DNA of 64,000 nt. It comes from Paramecium octaurelia. Its lineage: Eukaryota > Ciliophora > Oligohymenophorea > Peniculida > Parameciidae. Positions within the stretch are counted from its first letter, which is position 1, and every line of letters begins with the position of its first letter. Below, in pieces: positions 47,423-58,970 of this stretch. The DNA lies in the NCBI GenBank assembly GCA_905182995.1, contig CAJJDP010000080.1, positions 372,001 to 436,000 of the forward strand. The letters run 5' to 3'. The translations under genes were made by a program, and so were the position numbers. The notes under the pieces were generated by a model. The model ran no database searches and was not told the DNA's origin. It worked only from the letters and a program-made list of their open reading frames with translations.

Positions 47423-47833
47423 ATGTAATATGGTAAAAAAGGAGAGGATTTATCACGGTCGAAAATTGAAATTCTTGAAGACTTTGCACGAGAGTCAGTA
47501 GAATCATTGGATAGTTTATTACCTCAATTTCACTGTCACGATTTACAATAATTGGAACTAGAAAGGCGAGTGGTGGCATATTTAAAATCCTTAGGACTTA
47601 AATTTAAGACTGATCCTACATCAAAAGAACATGAGTTTTAGTAGAATTTTGATTAATATAGTGAATTACCAAAATAGCAAAGCATAGTGTTTTAGCAAGC
47701 CATAGGAGAATCACCCATGATTAACACAATTTAGATAATCAAATTTGGGATGGATCAAAGTAATTCAAAAAGAGATTCTGGAACAGTATTAAGTCCACTT
47801 CATCTAGGAAAATAAAGTTCATTTGAAATATGA
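47423..47833 (+). CDS. Small hypothetical protein
   Basis: 136 residues, no intron, start MQYGKKGEDLSRSKIEILED. N-terminal half charged and helical (FARESVESLDSLLPQFHCHD, LELERRVVAYLKSLGLKF); C-terminal half Ser/Gln-rich and probably disordered (FGMDQSNSKRDSGTVLSP). No signal peptide, membrane span or recognised motif. Lies 62 bp after the NOC4 stop on the same strand. Confidence 0.55.
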
Positions 47834-48041
47834 TGCTATGATGATATTTTTAATCTAATACCGATAAATAATTACAAAAGATTAATTATGTTATTTATAA
47901 ATCATGATAGGCCAGAATGATTCAACTAATATACTTTTTGAAAACATACCTTTTTATCCAAACATTTACATAATAGAGTAATTTGTTATGGATTGCAAAA
48001 TACAAAATAGTATTATTATAATAATCAATTTTTTAACTAAA

Positions 48042-49154
48042 ATGGGATTATTAATTTCTAAATGCAAAGAGTGTTGTTTCATCATTAGAAGCAAGCCCTC
48101 TGTCTCAGTATCTTCACATTAGTTAGTGAACTTATCCAATAATCCTGCTGAAGAAACATAAGCAAAAATACAAGCATAATAGATAAGTTTATTCCATCCG
48201 AAATTTAGGTTTTGCACATGATCATAGTCATTCTAATGATTTATCATCATGCTAAGTTGATAAAAATGAGGAAAAGAATGAGAATGATCTAACTTTGGAA
48301 ACCATTTCTAATAAATAGTTATCCATCGTAAGATCACCTTCAATAAGCTAAGCAGTGCAATTGAAAGAAGAAGATAAATTTATTCTACAAAAGTAAGACA
48401 GATAGACTTCTGATGGTGCAATTCAACTGCATTAACAGTAATAAAAGTCAATAGAAAATGGAATTCTAGTTTTCTCTAACATTGATTCCATTCAATTTGA
48501 TGAATTAACCTTATATGTATAGGAGGCACTTGAGAAATTTACAGAGTTAGTAGATGTTATAGATGATAGTGACACTTATATTCAGAATATCAATAATATT
48601 GAGTTGTATTTCTCGCATTATTTTGTGCAAAAGGTCATGTTCATTTAAATTAAGTGTTTATATAATAGTTATAATATAGGTTTCAATTCGAGTTAAATAC
48701 AGATATCAATAGATTCCTTAAATGGTCAAAGGAAAACACGCTATTTGAATTTGAATTAATAGAAAACTACAAATTGCAACAGATCAATTAATAAATGTCT
48801 ATTGGAGAAATGCAAATAAACAAGCATCTAATGATCAAACAACAATTCATTACGTACGTAAAATATACAGAATTGTTAAATGAAGATTATTATATTATTT
48901 ACAAATCGATCAGAATGCAAGATCAATTCTAATTGAAAATGTAATCTTTTTGTGATTTACCTAGATCTCAATAGTGTTAGGAAGGTAAAGTAGTATTGGG
49001 GGGACTGAGAGTCAGTTAAAAAGACGACAAATTAATTATTAGAGGTTACTTAGATGGCGATTTTTAAATTAAGGCTGGATTTAACTTGACAATCAAAACT
49101 CTAAGAGATAAAGTTATTGGATGTATCAATAAAGTGAAGGAATTATTTAATTGA
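48042..49154 (+). CDS. Hypothetical protein with N-terminal Gly/Cys acylation motif
   Basis: 352 residues, three exons; introns 48126-48153 (28 nt, GTG...AAG, inferred from frame) and 48654-48679 (26 nt, GTG...TAG). Starts MGLLISKCKECC: Gly2 with Ser6-type context and nearby Cys residues fit N-myristoylation plus palmitoylation, so membrane attachment is likely. Residues 60-170 are Gln/Asn/Glu-rich; the folded C-terminal half has IDSIQFDELTLYVQEALEKF, KWSKENTLFEFELIENYKLQ and LPRSQQ...KDDKLIIRGYLDGDFQIK, alternating helix and strand somewhat like START or PH-type lipid folds. No family could be fixed. Confidence 0.6.
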
Positions 49155-49293
49155 GATAATGTATTTTAATTTAATTTGGTAATTTTCTTTCAACTCAAAT
49201 TACTATACTACATAACTATAAACCATATCGAAATGTTAATGGCAATTAAAATTGATTATAAAATAATTAAATAAACATTAATATCAAGAATCT

Positions 49294-50780
49294 ATGGGTA
49301 ATAAAATGATGAAAAGCTAGGGAGAATTTGAATAAGAATATCAAAGAAAATAAGAATGTAAAAGATTAAGTCATAAAGATAGAAAAGCCTTCTGTATTAG
49401 CGTTAAACCTTTTAATTAAGAAGAAAGGTCGAGTTAGCACAGAATACTAATTCTTGACTCCTCCAATAGGTAAAGGGTAATATTCTGAAATACGCAAAGT
49501 AATAAATAAAAAAACTGGAATCATGAGAGCTGTAAAAATAGTATAAAAGAATGCCAGTGAAAAAGAAGAAGAAAGAGTAACATCAGAAGTCAATATTTTA
49601 GAAAAACTAGATCATCCAAACATTTTAAAAATAAATGAATATTACAGTGATGACAGATTTCATTACATAATCACCGACTATTATTCTGGAGGAGAATTAT
49701 TTAGCAAAATTTAAGAGAAAAAAACATTCTCTGAAGCATAGGCTGCAAGAATTATAAGATAATTGTTATACGCATTAAATTATTGCCATCTTCATGGAAT
49801 TGCTCATAGAGAAATCAGACCTGAAAATATCATGCTTGAAAGAAGTTCTGAATTTGCTTCAGCAATCTTAATTGATTTTGGTATGTGTTAAAAGACTTCC
49901 CACAAAATGCATAGTTCAGTTAATCATCCTTATTATTAAGCTCCAGAAATATATCAAAAAAAATATAATGAATCAGTTGACATTTGGGCTATTGGAATTA
50001 TAACTTACATTTTATTATGCGGGTACCCTCCTTTTGGTGGAGAATCTAATAGGAAAATTATTGACAGTGTTTTAAAGAAGCCTTTGGTTTTTGATGAATA
50101 AGATTGGAACAAAAACAGCATCTAATCAAAAGAATTTATCAAGAAAATTTTAAATAAAGATCCCAATCAAAGAATGACAATTGAATAAGCATTGAATGAT
50201 CCATGGATTGTCAAGAATTTTGAACTGTAGGTTAGTGATAGTTAATTAAGAAGAGTGTTGACTAATTTAATTAATTATAATAGTCAATCTAAATTATAAG
50301 AAGCCACTCTTAAGTTGATAGTGTTGTATTTAGCTTCAAGAGAGGAATTGAGCGAATTGAGAGAGGTGTTTACATATATAGATTCAAAAAATGATGGGTA
50401 TATTGATGTTGAAGAGTTATAGACTGCTATGTTAAAGATATTTGATGTTGAGACAACTGAAATGCAGGCCAATAAGATATGCGCCGAAGATGGAACTATA
50501 TCTTATTCGCAATTTTTAGCCTAAGCTATTGATAAATAGGCGATTTTATAAAAATCTAAGATTGAAACAGCTTTTAAATTGATCGATAGAGTATTGAAAT
50601 CATATATTTTAGAATGCCTCTGGAAATATTAATGTTGAAGAGTTATGTGAAGCATTCAAGTGTAATTTGGCTGGGAATGATTAATGGGTAGAAATAATGA
50701 ATGAGGTTGATGCAAATCATGATGGGGCTTTGTCTTTGGTTGAATTTACAAATATGATGAAAAAATTGATATAATCATGA
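49294..50780 (+). CDS. CDPK-like Ca2+-dependent kinase with HRE catalytic loop
   Basis: 479 residues; introns 49358-49382 (25 nt) and 50591-50612 (22 nt). Starts MGNKMMKS (likely N-myristoylated). Kinase: PIGKGQYSEIRKV, RAVKIVQK, YYSGGELFSKI, then IAHREIRPENIML where HRDLKPEN is expected, IDFGMCQK, YYQAPEIY, VDIWAIGIITYILLCGYPPF. After a CDPK-type junction come EF-hand loops DSKNDGYIDVEE (canonical), AEDGTISYSQF (degenerate), DRNASGNINVEE and DANHDGALSLVE (canonical). Layout is a complete CDPK; the catalytic Asp is Glu and the following Lys is Arg, so phosphotransfer may be weak or absent. A different start at 49233 with a 23-nt intron also gives an open frame; the GNK start is preferred. Confidence 0.85.
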
Positions 50781-51617
50781 TCTTTTTTGTTTTCTTCTGT
50801 GATTTACTTTTATACATTCTTTTTAATTTAATTTATGTTAATCGTTTAGAAGTTACTTCATATATTATTAAAGTGATTCGTTTTCTTCGATTAAATTCAA
50901 AAGTGAACTTTCATAGTGTAATATCATTTTATTTTAGATCTCACATGCTACGCATTTTCTTGAAATAGTTGTTGATGATGTATCTAATTCACTTTACATA
51001 TTTTCTGTTTTAGCACACTCCTCCTGTGGTAGTAGTTCATTCTAAATAATTTACTATTTTAGCTAGTTTTTATACTAGATTTTATGATTTACTAAAATTT
51101 CAATCATTGGATCTATTTTCCTACAAATTGTTATGATATTTTAGCAATGTAGAGAGAATATCTAATCTACAATCATTGATTCTACAAGAGTTATATCATT
51201 ATGGATAATGTCGAAATTTTATTTGATGAATTTATGTAAATACTTTTTTAGTTGTGAAACTTTTGTGTAATATTTGCATTTTAGAGTTACTTAATATTTT
51301 TTGGATGAGATCTGATCATCTACAAATAGATCATACTCATTCTTTCTCATTAAAAAATTATTAATAATGGAGTTATAAATAAATTATATATAAATAGTTG
51401 AATTAATTGATTTTAATAATGTAGACTATTTTATTACACAATGAAATTTTGATAAGTTTATTCTCTATAATTTAGTTTGTTGAGTTGAAAAGAACTGATT
51501 TAACCAATACCTTCTGATAAATTGATAATTTGAGAATCAGTTTTCTACTAATTCTAAGATGGTTTCTTATTTTATATTTATATAATGAATATTTAAATAT
51601 TTACATATGTCAATAAT
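50781..51617. other. 840-bp convergent spacer, nothing recognised
   Basis: Between the CDPK stop and the stop of the OSCA-like gene. AT-rich; a 63-codon hydrophobic open frame at its left edge (from 50777) overlaps the kinase stop and has background composition, so it is not called. Confidence 0.65.
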
Positions 51618-53657
51618 TCATGAGTCTTCTGATTTCTCTTAGCTAATGCTTTGTGAAACCTAATCTGATTATGTTATTAGCTTAGCAGTTTATTTTTATT
51701 CCAACTAAGCTTCAAGTTAACTGATTTGTTTCTAAATTTTTGTTAATTATTTTTCCAATGTTCGTTTTTGTTTAGCCTTTTATTCCTAATCTAGTAAATG
51801 TAAAACCCTTCTTTATTTGGCATGGGCTTTCTTTTATTAGTTTACCCAGTTATGAATTGCTTTATCTTGCAACGCAGGATTTGTTCTATCATAACAGGAA
51901 TTGAATTGAGATTCATCATAAGGTGAAAATTCTTTAATCTTCTTTGTCTTCCAGATTTTGTTAATAATTAGGTCTTTAGGAATCAAATAAAATATGAATG
52001 CACTAATCAATTAAATCAGTGAAATCTTGTTCTCGTTAGAGTTCATGTAGGTTTGACATGAAATGATTATCGGAGTGTATGATATTAGGGTAAACATTTC
52101 AAGCGATAAATTGGAAGATGGTTAATATTTGACAGTAGAATGATTAAGCAAAACATATTTATCAGCCCAATAAAAGAGACTTAATCCTACAAATGACATT
52201 ATTGAATTTATAGGCATAAGATTCCCGTATACGTTCGTAATTATCATGGTATAATTGATGTAAGCATGGTTCCTGATTAAATTGTGATGCTGAAGCTCAT
52301 AAAGTCTATTCAATTCATCTTAAGTTGATGGTTGTGGCTAATACTTAATTTTGTAATTCTTTATTTACTATTACATTCTCAACAGTATAAAAATTGGAGG
52401 AAGAAATGAATTACTAAAGTATATTTATAAGAGAATACCAAGCGAAAAGCCAAAACAACTCTCCATCAACGAATTAAGCTACATAGATTGTAAACAAAGA
52501 CATAAAGATCGTCAATTTAAAGGATTAGCTCTTTTCAGTTTATGTCCAAGATATGTATTTTCGAAAAGTTATCCTTTTGGTTAGTAATGGAAAAACATAA
52601 TAGCAAATAATAGTTATTAGAGGTGTAAAACTCGATTTAAATGAAATAATTTTATTTTTTTTTTATTCTGTTGTGCAAGTCACTACTAATAACGATATCA
52701 ATAAAAAGAAGTTGATTAAAATTTCCAGTAATCTTTTGAATTATGATAATTCTATCCATTCATTTAAGCTTTTCCAATTGATATCAGTAGGTTCTGGAGC
52801 CTATCTCACAGCTAAACGTATCCCTTAAAAGTTTACATATCCATCATTGTTTAAATCTAAATGAAATAATTGCTTTAAATAATATTTCCACTTATTGTAT
52901 TTGGCCTTCTTTAAGAATTTTAGTTTATCTTGTTTATATTTAAAGGATACTAGGGCATTTCCAGAAAAGTAATTTTGCTCAAAGTATGTGTCTTATAATT
53001 AATCTAGAAACATCCTCTTGTTGTTTTTCTGTTTAATTACTTATTTGAAAATGAAGCACACCTTTACGACATTCTCAAATTCTTCCTTTATTTTCAATTC
53101 TAATTCTTCTCTTGATAAATCCAATGGTAATTTTTGGAATAGGACTGTGTAATCTCCAGGGGTGGTTTGTTTTAAGTCACAAAAACTATCCAACTTGATT
53201 TAATTATGTCTAAAATATATTAAGTAGATCATAGTAAAGTATAGAGCAGTGAGGCTTAAGATTCCTTGCTTTTCTCGTAATCCTTGCTGTGTCTCTGACA
53301 ATTCAAACAATGTTCCAATGTGAGTTATTAATTAAAAATTACCAACTGTGATGTATTAGATGGCAATAATTGTTAAGCAAGATTTGATGAAATCGAAATA
53401 CAAGGGGTAGCCGGTGCCTAGGAATCCCAATTGACCACTAGATATTCCCAAATTGAAGTTTTCTCTTTCCTTTTTAAATATGTATATACAATTTGCAAAC
53501 CACAACAATTACAAATTCTTCCTTTATAATTTGGTCGACCTACTCTATTGGCTTATCGGTGATCAAGTGCCTGTTGAATAGTCACTTAAGGTAGACTACT
53601 GATATCAGCGGAATTAGAAGGATAAGGAACTGAGACATCTGGTAAAATTTCATTCAT
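51618..53657 (-). CDS. OSCA/CSC1/TMEM63-family mechanosensitive-type channel
   Basis: 662 residues; introns 53470-53489 (20 nt) and 52338-52368 (31 nt). Cytosolic N-terminus with CNCC, TM segments (FDFIKSCLTIIAIQYITVG; LTALYFTMIYLIYF), the cytosolic domain beginning GDYTVLFQKLPLDLSREELE, then RQAPEPTDINWKSLNEW, the APxPxDIxWxNL signature of OSCA/TMEM63, followed by multiple TMs including FTLISYTPIIISCQTYM and a basic coiled-coil C-terminus (KQRRVLHLLDQEQKAKQKRT). A loop DLNNDGYVNFQG just before the signature resembles an EF-hand without the final Glu. OSCA/TMEM63 proteins are stretch-gated cation channels. Upstream exons may exist (see spacer): an open frame with a 22-nt intron at 53696-53717 extends the N-terminus, but no start was found. 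Confidence 0.82.
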
Positions 53658-54658
53658 AATATCACTTGGATCCCCTCTTATTTTTATTATGTTAATTAAC
53701 TTTTATATTGTCTCAAAATACATTTAATTTATGGAAAATTTCATTATTTCCATTCTCAACCCTTAATCTGGTTAGTAGAGATTTCTCATACTTTTTATGA
53801 TCTAATTGACTACTTTAATTTTGTTGTATTCATTATTTCCTCTACATCTCCCTTTAGATTTAATGAATTAGTGTTAGACCCTAGATGCGAATAAATCAAG
53901 ATAATAAGAACAATTATATAATATTTAATCACAATCATACTATCTCTATCATTCAATAGCTTTTTTATAATTATTTAGTTATTTTGTTACCAAACCTTTG
54001 ACCAGTTTGTCTTTCTAATTTTATTGAATTAATTCAAACGATCTCAAAAGTTGATTTACAATTATTTCAGAAATTGAATGTGCCTGTAAATCATTAGGCT
54101 TGTTATTTAAATACATAAAATCGGAAATTTATTGTTTTCATATACAATTTATTAATTTATGTGAAATTAAAAATGTTATTAGAGCTTTATATCAGTAAAT
54201 AGGTTCTCTGTACTTTTCCAATGTCGATCTAGCTTTTATTGAATTTAAGCTTGCAAATTGTTGTCGTAAATTCTCAATTCATGAATTAAAATTTATATTA
54301 ATTATGGTTTATTATAAATACTTTCTTTAAGTGTTTATATGTAACTCTAACTTATGTTTATTTTCTAATCTATGTATTTTACTTGATTAAAAATATAATT
54401 AATCAATCTTTTCCTATCCATAAGTGCATGTGCATCATCAGATTCTCAAATTTATTTTACAGAAGTTCTGTTTATTATACTAAAATTGAGGAATTGGTGA
54501 TTATTATAAAATCAATATAGAATATGAAGCTATGGCAATTTACGTTAAATTAATTATCATCTGGAGTATTAATGTGACCTATTATTAATATATCCAATTC
54601 AGTCACTTTAAATTTGAATAATCGTTTTTATTCAAAACATTAAATTTCTTTCATAATT
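53658..54658. other. 1-kb spacer, possible unmodelled 5' exon of the OSCA-like gene
   Basis: On minus, splicing a 22-nt GT...AAG intron joins the OSCA frame to 53718-53810 (KYEKSLLTRLRVENGNNEIF), coding-like but without ATG before a TGA. A separate minus frame at about 53935-53790 begins MIVIKYYIIVLIILIYSHLG, a good signal peptide, and may be the true first exon; the link was not resolved. The rest (53940-54658) is AT-rich with nothing recognised. Confidence 0.4.
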
Positions 54659-56272
54659 ATGCTTTCTTGCCATCATCTGACAAACACTGAGTTACAAGTG
54701 GATAAAGATGATAAACCATCGTTATTAAAGATGTTTTGGAATTTATTAGTTTGTTCATTCTAAACTGTGTTTGGATATGTCTGTTTAGACATTTGCGTGA
54801 GTGTCACTTTGCATTACGTTAACAAAGGGTAACGTTTTATATTTTATGAAAGAATGTCTTAAATTGATGTAGCTGGGTATGGATTTGCTTTGAATTGTGT
54901 CTACATCATAGTGCTGCCTATTGGATTTGGATTTAATTAGTCTCTAAATATGCATACAGCATAGGCAATTGGCGAGGGAAATCACTAACTTGCAAAGCGA
55001 TTCTTTAATGTCAATTTGTATGTGATGCTGATGTTTCTGATACCCTTTTCAGGCATTTTAATAGCAATCAAAAAACCGTTTAGCCTTATTGTGGAAGAAT
55101 CTCAAAGAGAGGAAACTGCAGATTGCGCTTGGGAATACCTGTGGTTTCTGATTCCAGCCATTATTTTAGCAATCATTTTTGAAAGCATCAAAATTTTCAT
55201 GGCTTCATACAAAATTACTTATCCATTTGCCATAATTCATTTTATCACTTTGCTCTTACACTGGCTTTTTAGTTGGTTATTTATAATGAAATTTAAATGG
55301 GGAATCCCAGGAGCAGGATTTGCAATCATATTGACCGAAATATTCAACATGGTATTCATATTCTGTAAGTATTTTATAATTTATTGTAGCATTCATTTAA
55401 TTGACAGAATACAAAAGAACAATATTTTAAGGAATCAAATTCTTGCCTGACATCCCCAGAATCAAAAAGTTAGGTTTACAATATTGCAAGACTTCAATGC
55501 CAATATTAGTCCATATATATTGTGCATACTTTATATTTGTTTTGTTAACATTTGTTGCATTAAGTTTAAACACCCCATCAGTAAATGCACATTTAGCACT
55601 TCAGACAGTGTCAGGCACATTTTTTAGTAATAATATATGTTAATCATTTAAGGATTGCCAATTAGTTTATCAATTGCAATTATGTCATATGTTGGCACTG
55701 AAATGGGATTAGGAGATATTAAGCGAGCAAAACAATATGTTGCTGTGGGAATCCTAATATTCGTGATAACATGTGCCTTGTGTGCATCTTTATTGTGGGG
55801 ATTCTAAGATGGATTTATTGATTTTTTCACAGCAGAAAGTGGAAAGGACCAGTTTGCAGATGAAACAAAAGAAGTATTGAGGGATTCTCTGCCTTGGATG
55901 ATAGGTGGCTCATTAATAATAGATGGAATGTAGGGAACTTTAAGTGGAGCACTAAAAGGAATCAATAAAGCAAATTTAGTTTAAGTATTAGAATTAGAGA
56001 TATTTTAGTATTCCACTATATTTGCATATTTTGTTTGCTGTGTTCCTATAGTCTCCTTTTTCGCTTATGACTGGGGACTTGGAAATGGTACTAAGGGAAT
56101 TTGGCAAGGATTTGGAATTTCAAATCTAATTTTGACTACTCTTTTTACAATTAGCTTATTTACAACAGATTGGCAAAAAGAATCAGACAGAATTATAAGT
56201 AGAATTAGGAGAGAGAATGAAATGCAGAAAAGTACTGTTCATTAAATTGAAGACTAATTGATCTATGATTGA
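54659..56272 (+). CDS. MATE-family multidrug/organic-cation exporter
   Basis: 512 residues, four exons; introns 55365-55389, 55627-55652 and a 24-nt stopless 3n intron at 55985-56008. About twelve hydrophobic spans in two bundles. First bundle: GYGFALNCVYIIVLPIGFGF then NQSLNMHTAQAIGEGNHQLA, equal to the MATE loop with ALDTLxxQAxGAxN replaced by NMHTAQAIGEGN; second bundle: SLSIAIMSYVGTEMGLGDIK and DGMQGTLSGALKGINKANLV, the repeat of the same motifs (SxAxxxxVGxxxGxG...G). Expected to exchange H+ or Na+ for organic cations at the plasma membrane or a vacuole. Ends with a charged tail. Converges with the alpha-kinase gene 37 bp away. Confidence 0.88.
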
Positions 56273-56309
56273 ATCTTGAATTAATAATAAATATTTTATT
56301 GATAGAATT

Positions 56310-58970
56310 TCATTTGTTTTTGCATCCGCAATGATAATTATTTCTGTAATAATCCTCTTGGCTTAATAACTATTCAAAATTATAATTGGAATGGCAATTT
56401 TTACATTTAACTTACCTTAAAAAGTAATGAGCATCCGCACAAATTTCTATTCTCTTACCATTTATTACTATTTCCTTAATTGTTTGTAAACATATTCTTT
56501 TACTGCAATAATAACATTTCTTTTCGACTGTCGTGTGGCATTATTTATTTTAACATTCTTGGCAATATTACACTACAGTTCCAAAAATCTATTCAAAATT
56601 TAGAGAGATTTCAAATGTCACATTACAGCATTAACAGTTCACAGTATCCTTATTCTATGATTCCTTTTTGCAGCTGTCACAAAGTTCAAAAGTGTCAGAC
56701 TTTTGTTCTAATTTTTCTAATACATTGCAGTTACTGCATACTTTGAATCTATTGTCACTACTTATTTTATTTCCAAAATAAGCATCTACCTATTAGGAAG
56801 GCACATTTTATTAATTTACAATAGATTCTGAACTCTTTTGTTAAATTTCTGTTGGAATTAATTGTAGTTATCTGCAAATTGTTAAACATTCTGGATGCTA
56901 ATTCAAAAAGAATCGACGACATCCATCATCTTTTAAATTAGTAGAATCTGTTAAATTTTAATTTTAAATTGAAGTGTGTATTGCTGGATCACTTAAGATA
57001 TTGGATTTCCCCTATAAATCTGTTATGATCATTTAGCAATTAGTATATTGAAATGAAAAGTGAGAGAAAGCAGTTAAGTCAATGCATTCATCTCTGTACT
57101 CTGTATTGTTTGTGTACTTCTTCCAAGGCAAATCAATATCAATGTAACTCTCTGCATATATGAGCTTCACACCCTTAAAAGGTTTTTCTAATAAATATAA
57201 ATATGGAGTTGCGTAATAAAGAGGAGTAAACTAGATATTTGATCTATTGCAACAGAAATTAAAATGATGACTCAATTATTTCGCAATCAATTATTGCTTA
57301 TATTTAGTTTCTGTAATCTTATTAGTTTCATCAATATCATCAGCAGTCAAAGTTTTAGAATTAAATTTTTTAATAATAGATTTCTGTATTTTTATAATAA
57401 TGTGCACATTATTTTTTTAATCAAACCCCTTGAACACTTCTTATTATTCCCCTTATTGATTCACTTAAAGTTGATTATTTTCAATGAATACTAAAGTTTA
57501 CCCTGTTTTTTAGGTTTTTTAAATTTAAGAAAGAAAGAAATCATAATAATTTTCATTTTTTCTATTATTGTACATGTAAGGCATATCTTTTTGTTTTGTA
57601 TATTAAGCTGAGCAAACATGTTCATACTCTTTATTTACATTCATTGATAATGATTTGTTATAAGTAGAAGCTAGAGAGAATACAATATAATCTGAAAACT
57701 ATTTATCCGCTATTTTTGCACTTTAATAGTTTTTTACCACACTTTGGATCACCTTCTCCATTTTTTAAGTTTGCTCATGAATTTATAAAAAGGAGAGAAA
57801 AAATCTCTATTTTAAATCTACGAATTTTTAAAGCTTTTCTTCCAAATCTTGAACATCCGGTTTTTAATCATAAGCTAAATTATGGTACTTCCTCCCATGA
57901 CATGGACCGTCTGTGATTATAAAAATTTATAAAAGACTTGCAGGATCTTTGCAAATTTTTAATTTATATGCCACGTCAAGAGCACCTTATAAATCTTCAG
58001 GGATATCATCGCCACCTTCAATTTTTAAGTTACCAAGGAATTTTTCAATCTCCTCTGGCCGTACCGTAAAATTGTGATACTGAATATGATTTGGACCATC
58101 TGAAAAATCCTTATAGCAGACTGCAGCCATTCTTATTGCAGCATTTATTTATACTTTTTTCTTAAACTCAGCAATTATAGAACTGATACTCTTTTTTGAA
58201 ACTTCAATCCATTTATCCATGCTTCTCGTACAGTCTAAAATAAATATGATATCAGCTTGTGGTCTTTATTATATTTAGTTTATCATTAATTGAAGCGAAT
58301 TCTTTTACATAAAAACAGCACATTTTAGGGTTTGAGGTTAACTCACATATTTATTTTTATTTTCGTCATATTTGATACAAGGTTTAATAACTTAATCTTC
58401 TAAATTCTAAAACTCCCCTATATCTTTTATATCTTCCCAATTTTTATGTGGTTTTTGGCATCTGTGATGAGGGCAGATTCCTTAAAAATAATTGATACAA
58501 TATTTATCAAAATTATATTTTTGAACTTCGTATGAACAATCACCATCAGTATCAAATTTTTCAGGGTTCAATTTATTTATATTATACTTTTCATATACTT
58601 TCTTTTTTATGTCTGCCCATTTAGTTGTATGCCATAATCCTAATTTTGTTTTATCACAATTCTTGTTCTCACAATCTACACAAATATACTCCAACCAGGG
58701 AGGATGTAAATATTTACAATTATAATTATTGCATTTCTTATAGCACAAATTATGCTTATAGATTCCATTTATTGGTTATTTAGTAAATTCTTCCTCCAAT
58801 TCTTCTTAAGAAAAATGATGTAAGCCGCAATATTCTGATTATTAACAAATATTCTTTAGATTCCCAATGCAAACTCCACTAAAAATTCTTGGATGCAATC
58901 TTTCACAGTTCTAAATTTGGCATTTCTCTAGTTCATGACATAGATTTTCTATCTCCTCACAGAAATTCAT
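56310..58970 (-). CDS. Multidomain alpha-kinase: CCCH fingers + vWA + alpha-kinase + CxxC array
   Basis: 886 residues, one uninterrupted frame. (1) N-terminus, about 1-190: CCCH-type fingers CHELEKCQIQNCERLH, CYKKCNNYNCKYLH and CINYFQGICPHHRCQKPH. (2) vWA domain, about 235-400: ADIIFILDCTRSMDKW (a DxTxSM MIDAS), GGDDIPEDLQGALDVAY, IFIITDGPCHG. (3) Alpha-kinase, about 470-640: KGFDQKN start, VKLIYAESYIDID, FSHFSFQYTNCQMIITDLQG, NILSDPAIHT, then DDGCRRFFLNQHPECLTICR, the Zn-binding end. (4) C-terminus: CSNC, CDSC, CQCC, CQEC, CYYC, CKNC pairs, likely several zinc ribbons. vWA-alpha-kinases (VwkA type) are known; the extra finger sets at both ends are unusual. The N-terminal glycine-rich loop of the kinase is not obvious. 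Confidence 0.88.

Noticed and set aside
58290..58350. Alternative frame (CCFYVKEFASINDK) suggesting an intron before the vWA domain
   Set aside because: No GT/AG pair could enter and leave that frame, while the main frame is open throughout and joins both domains.
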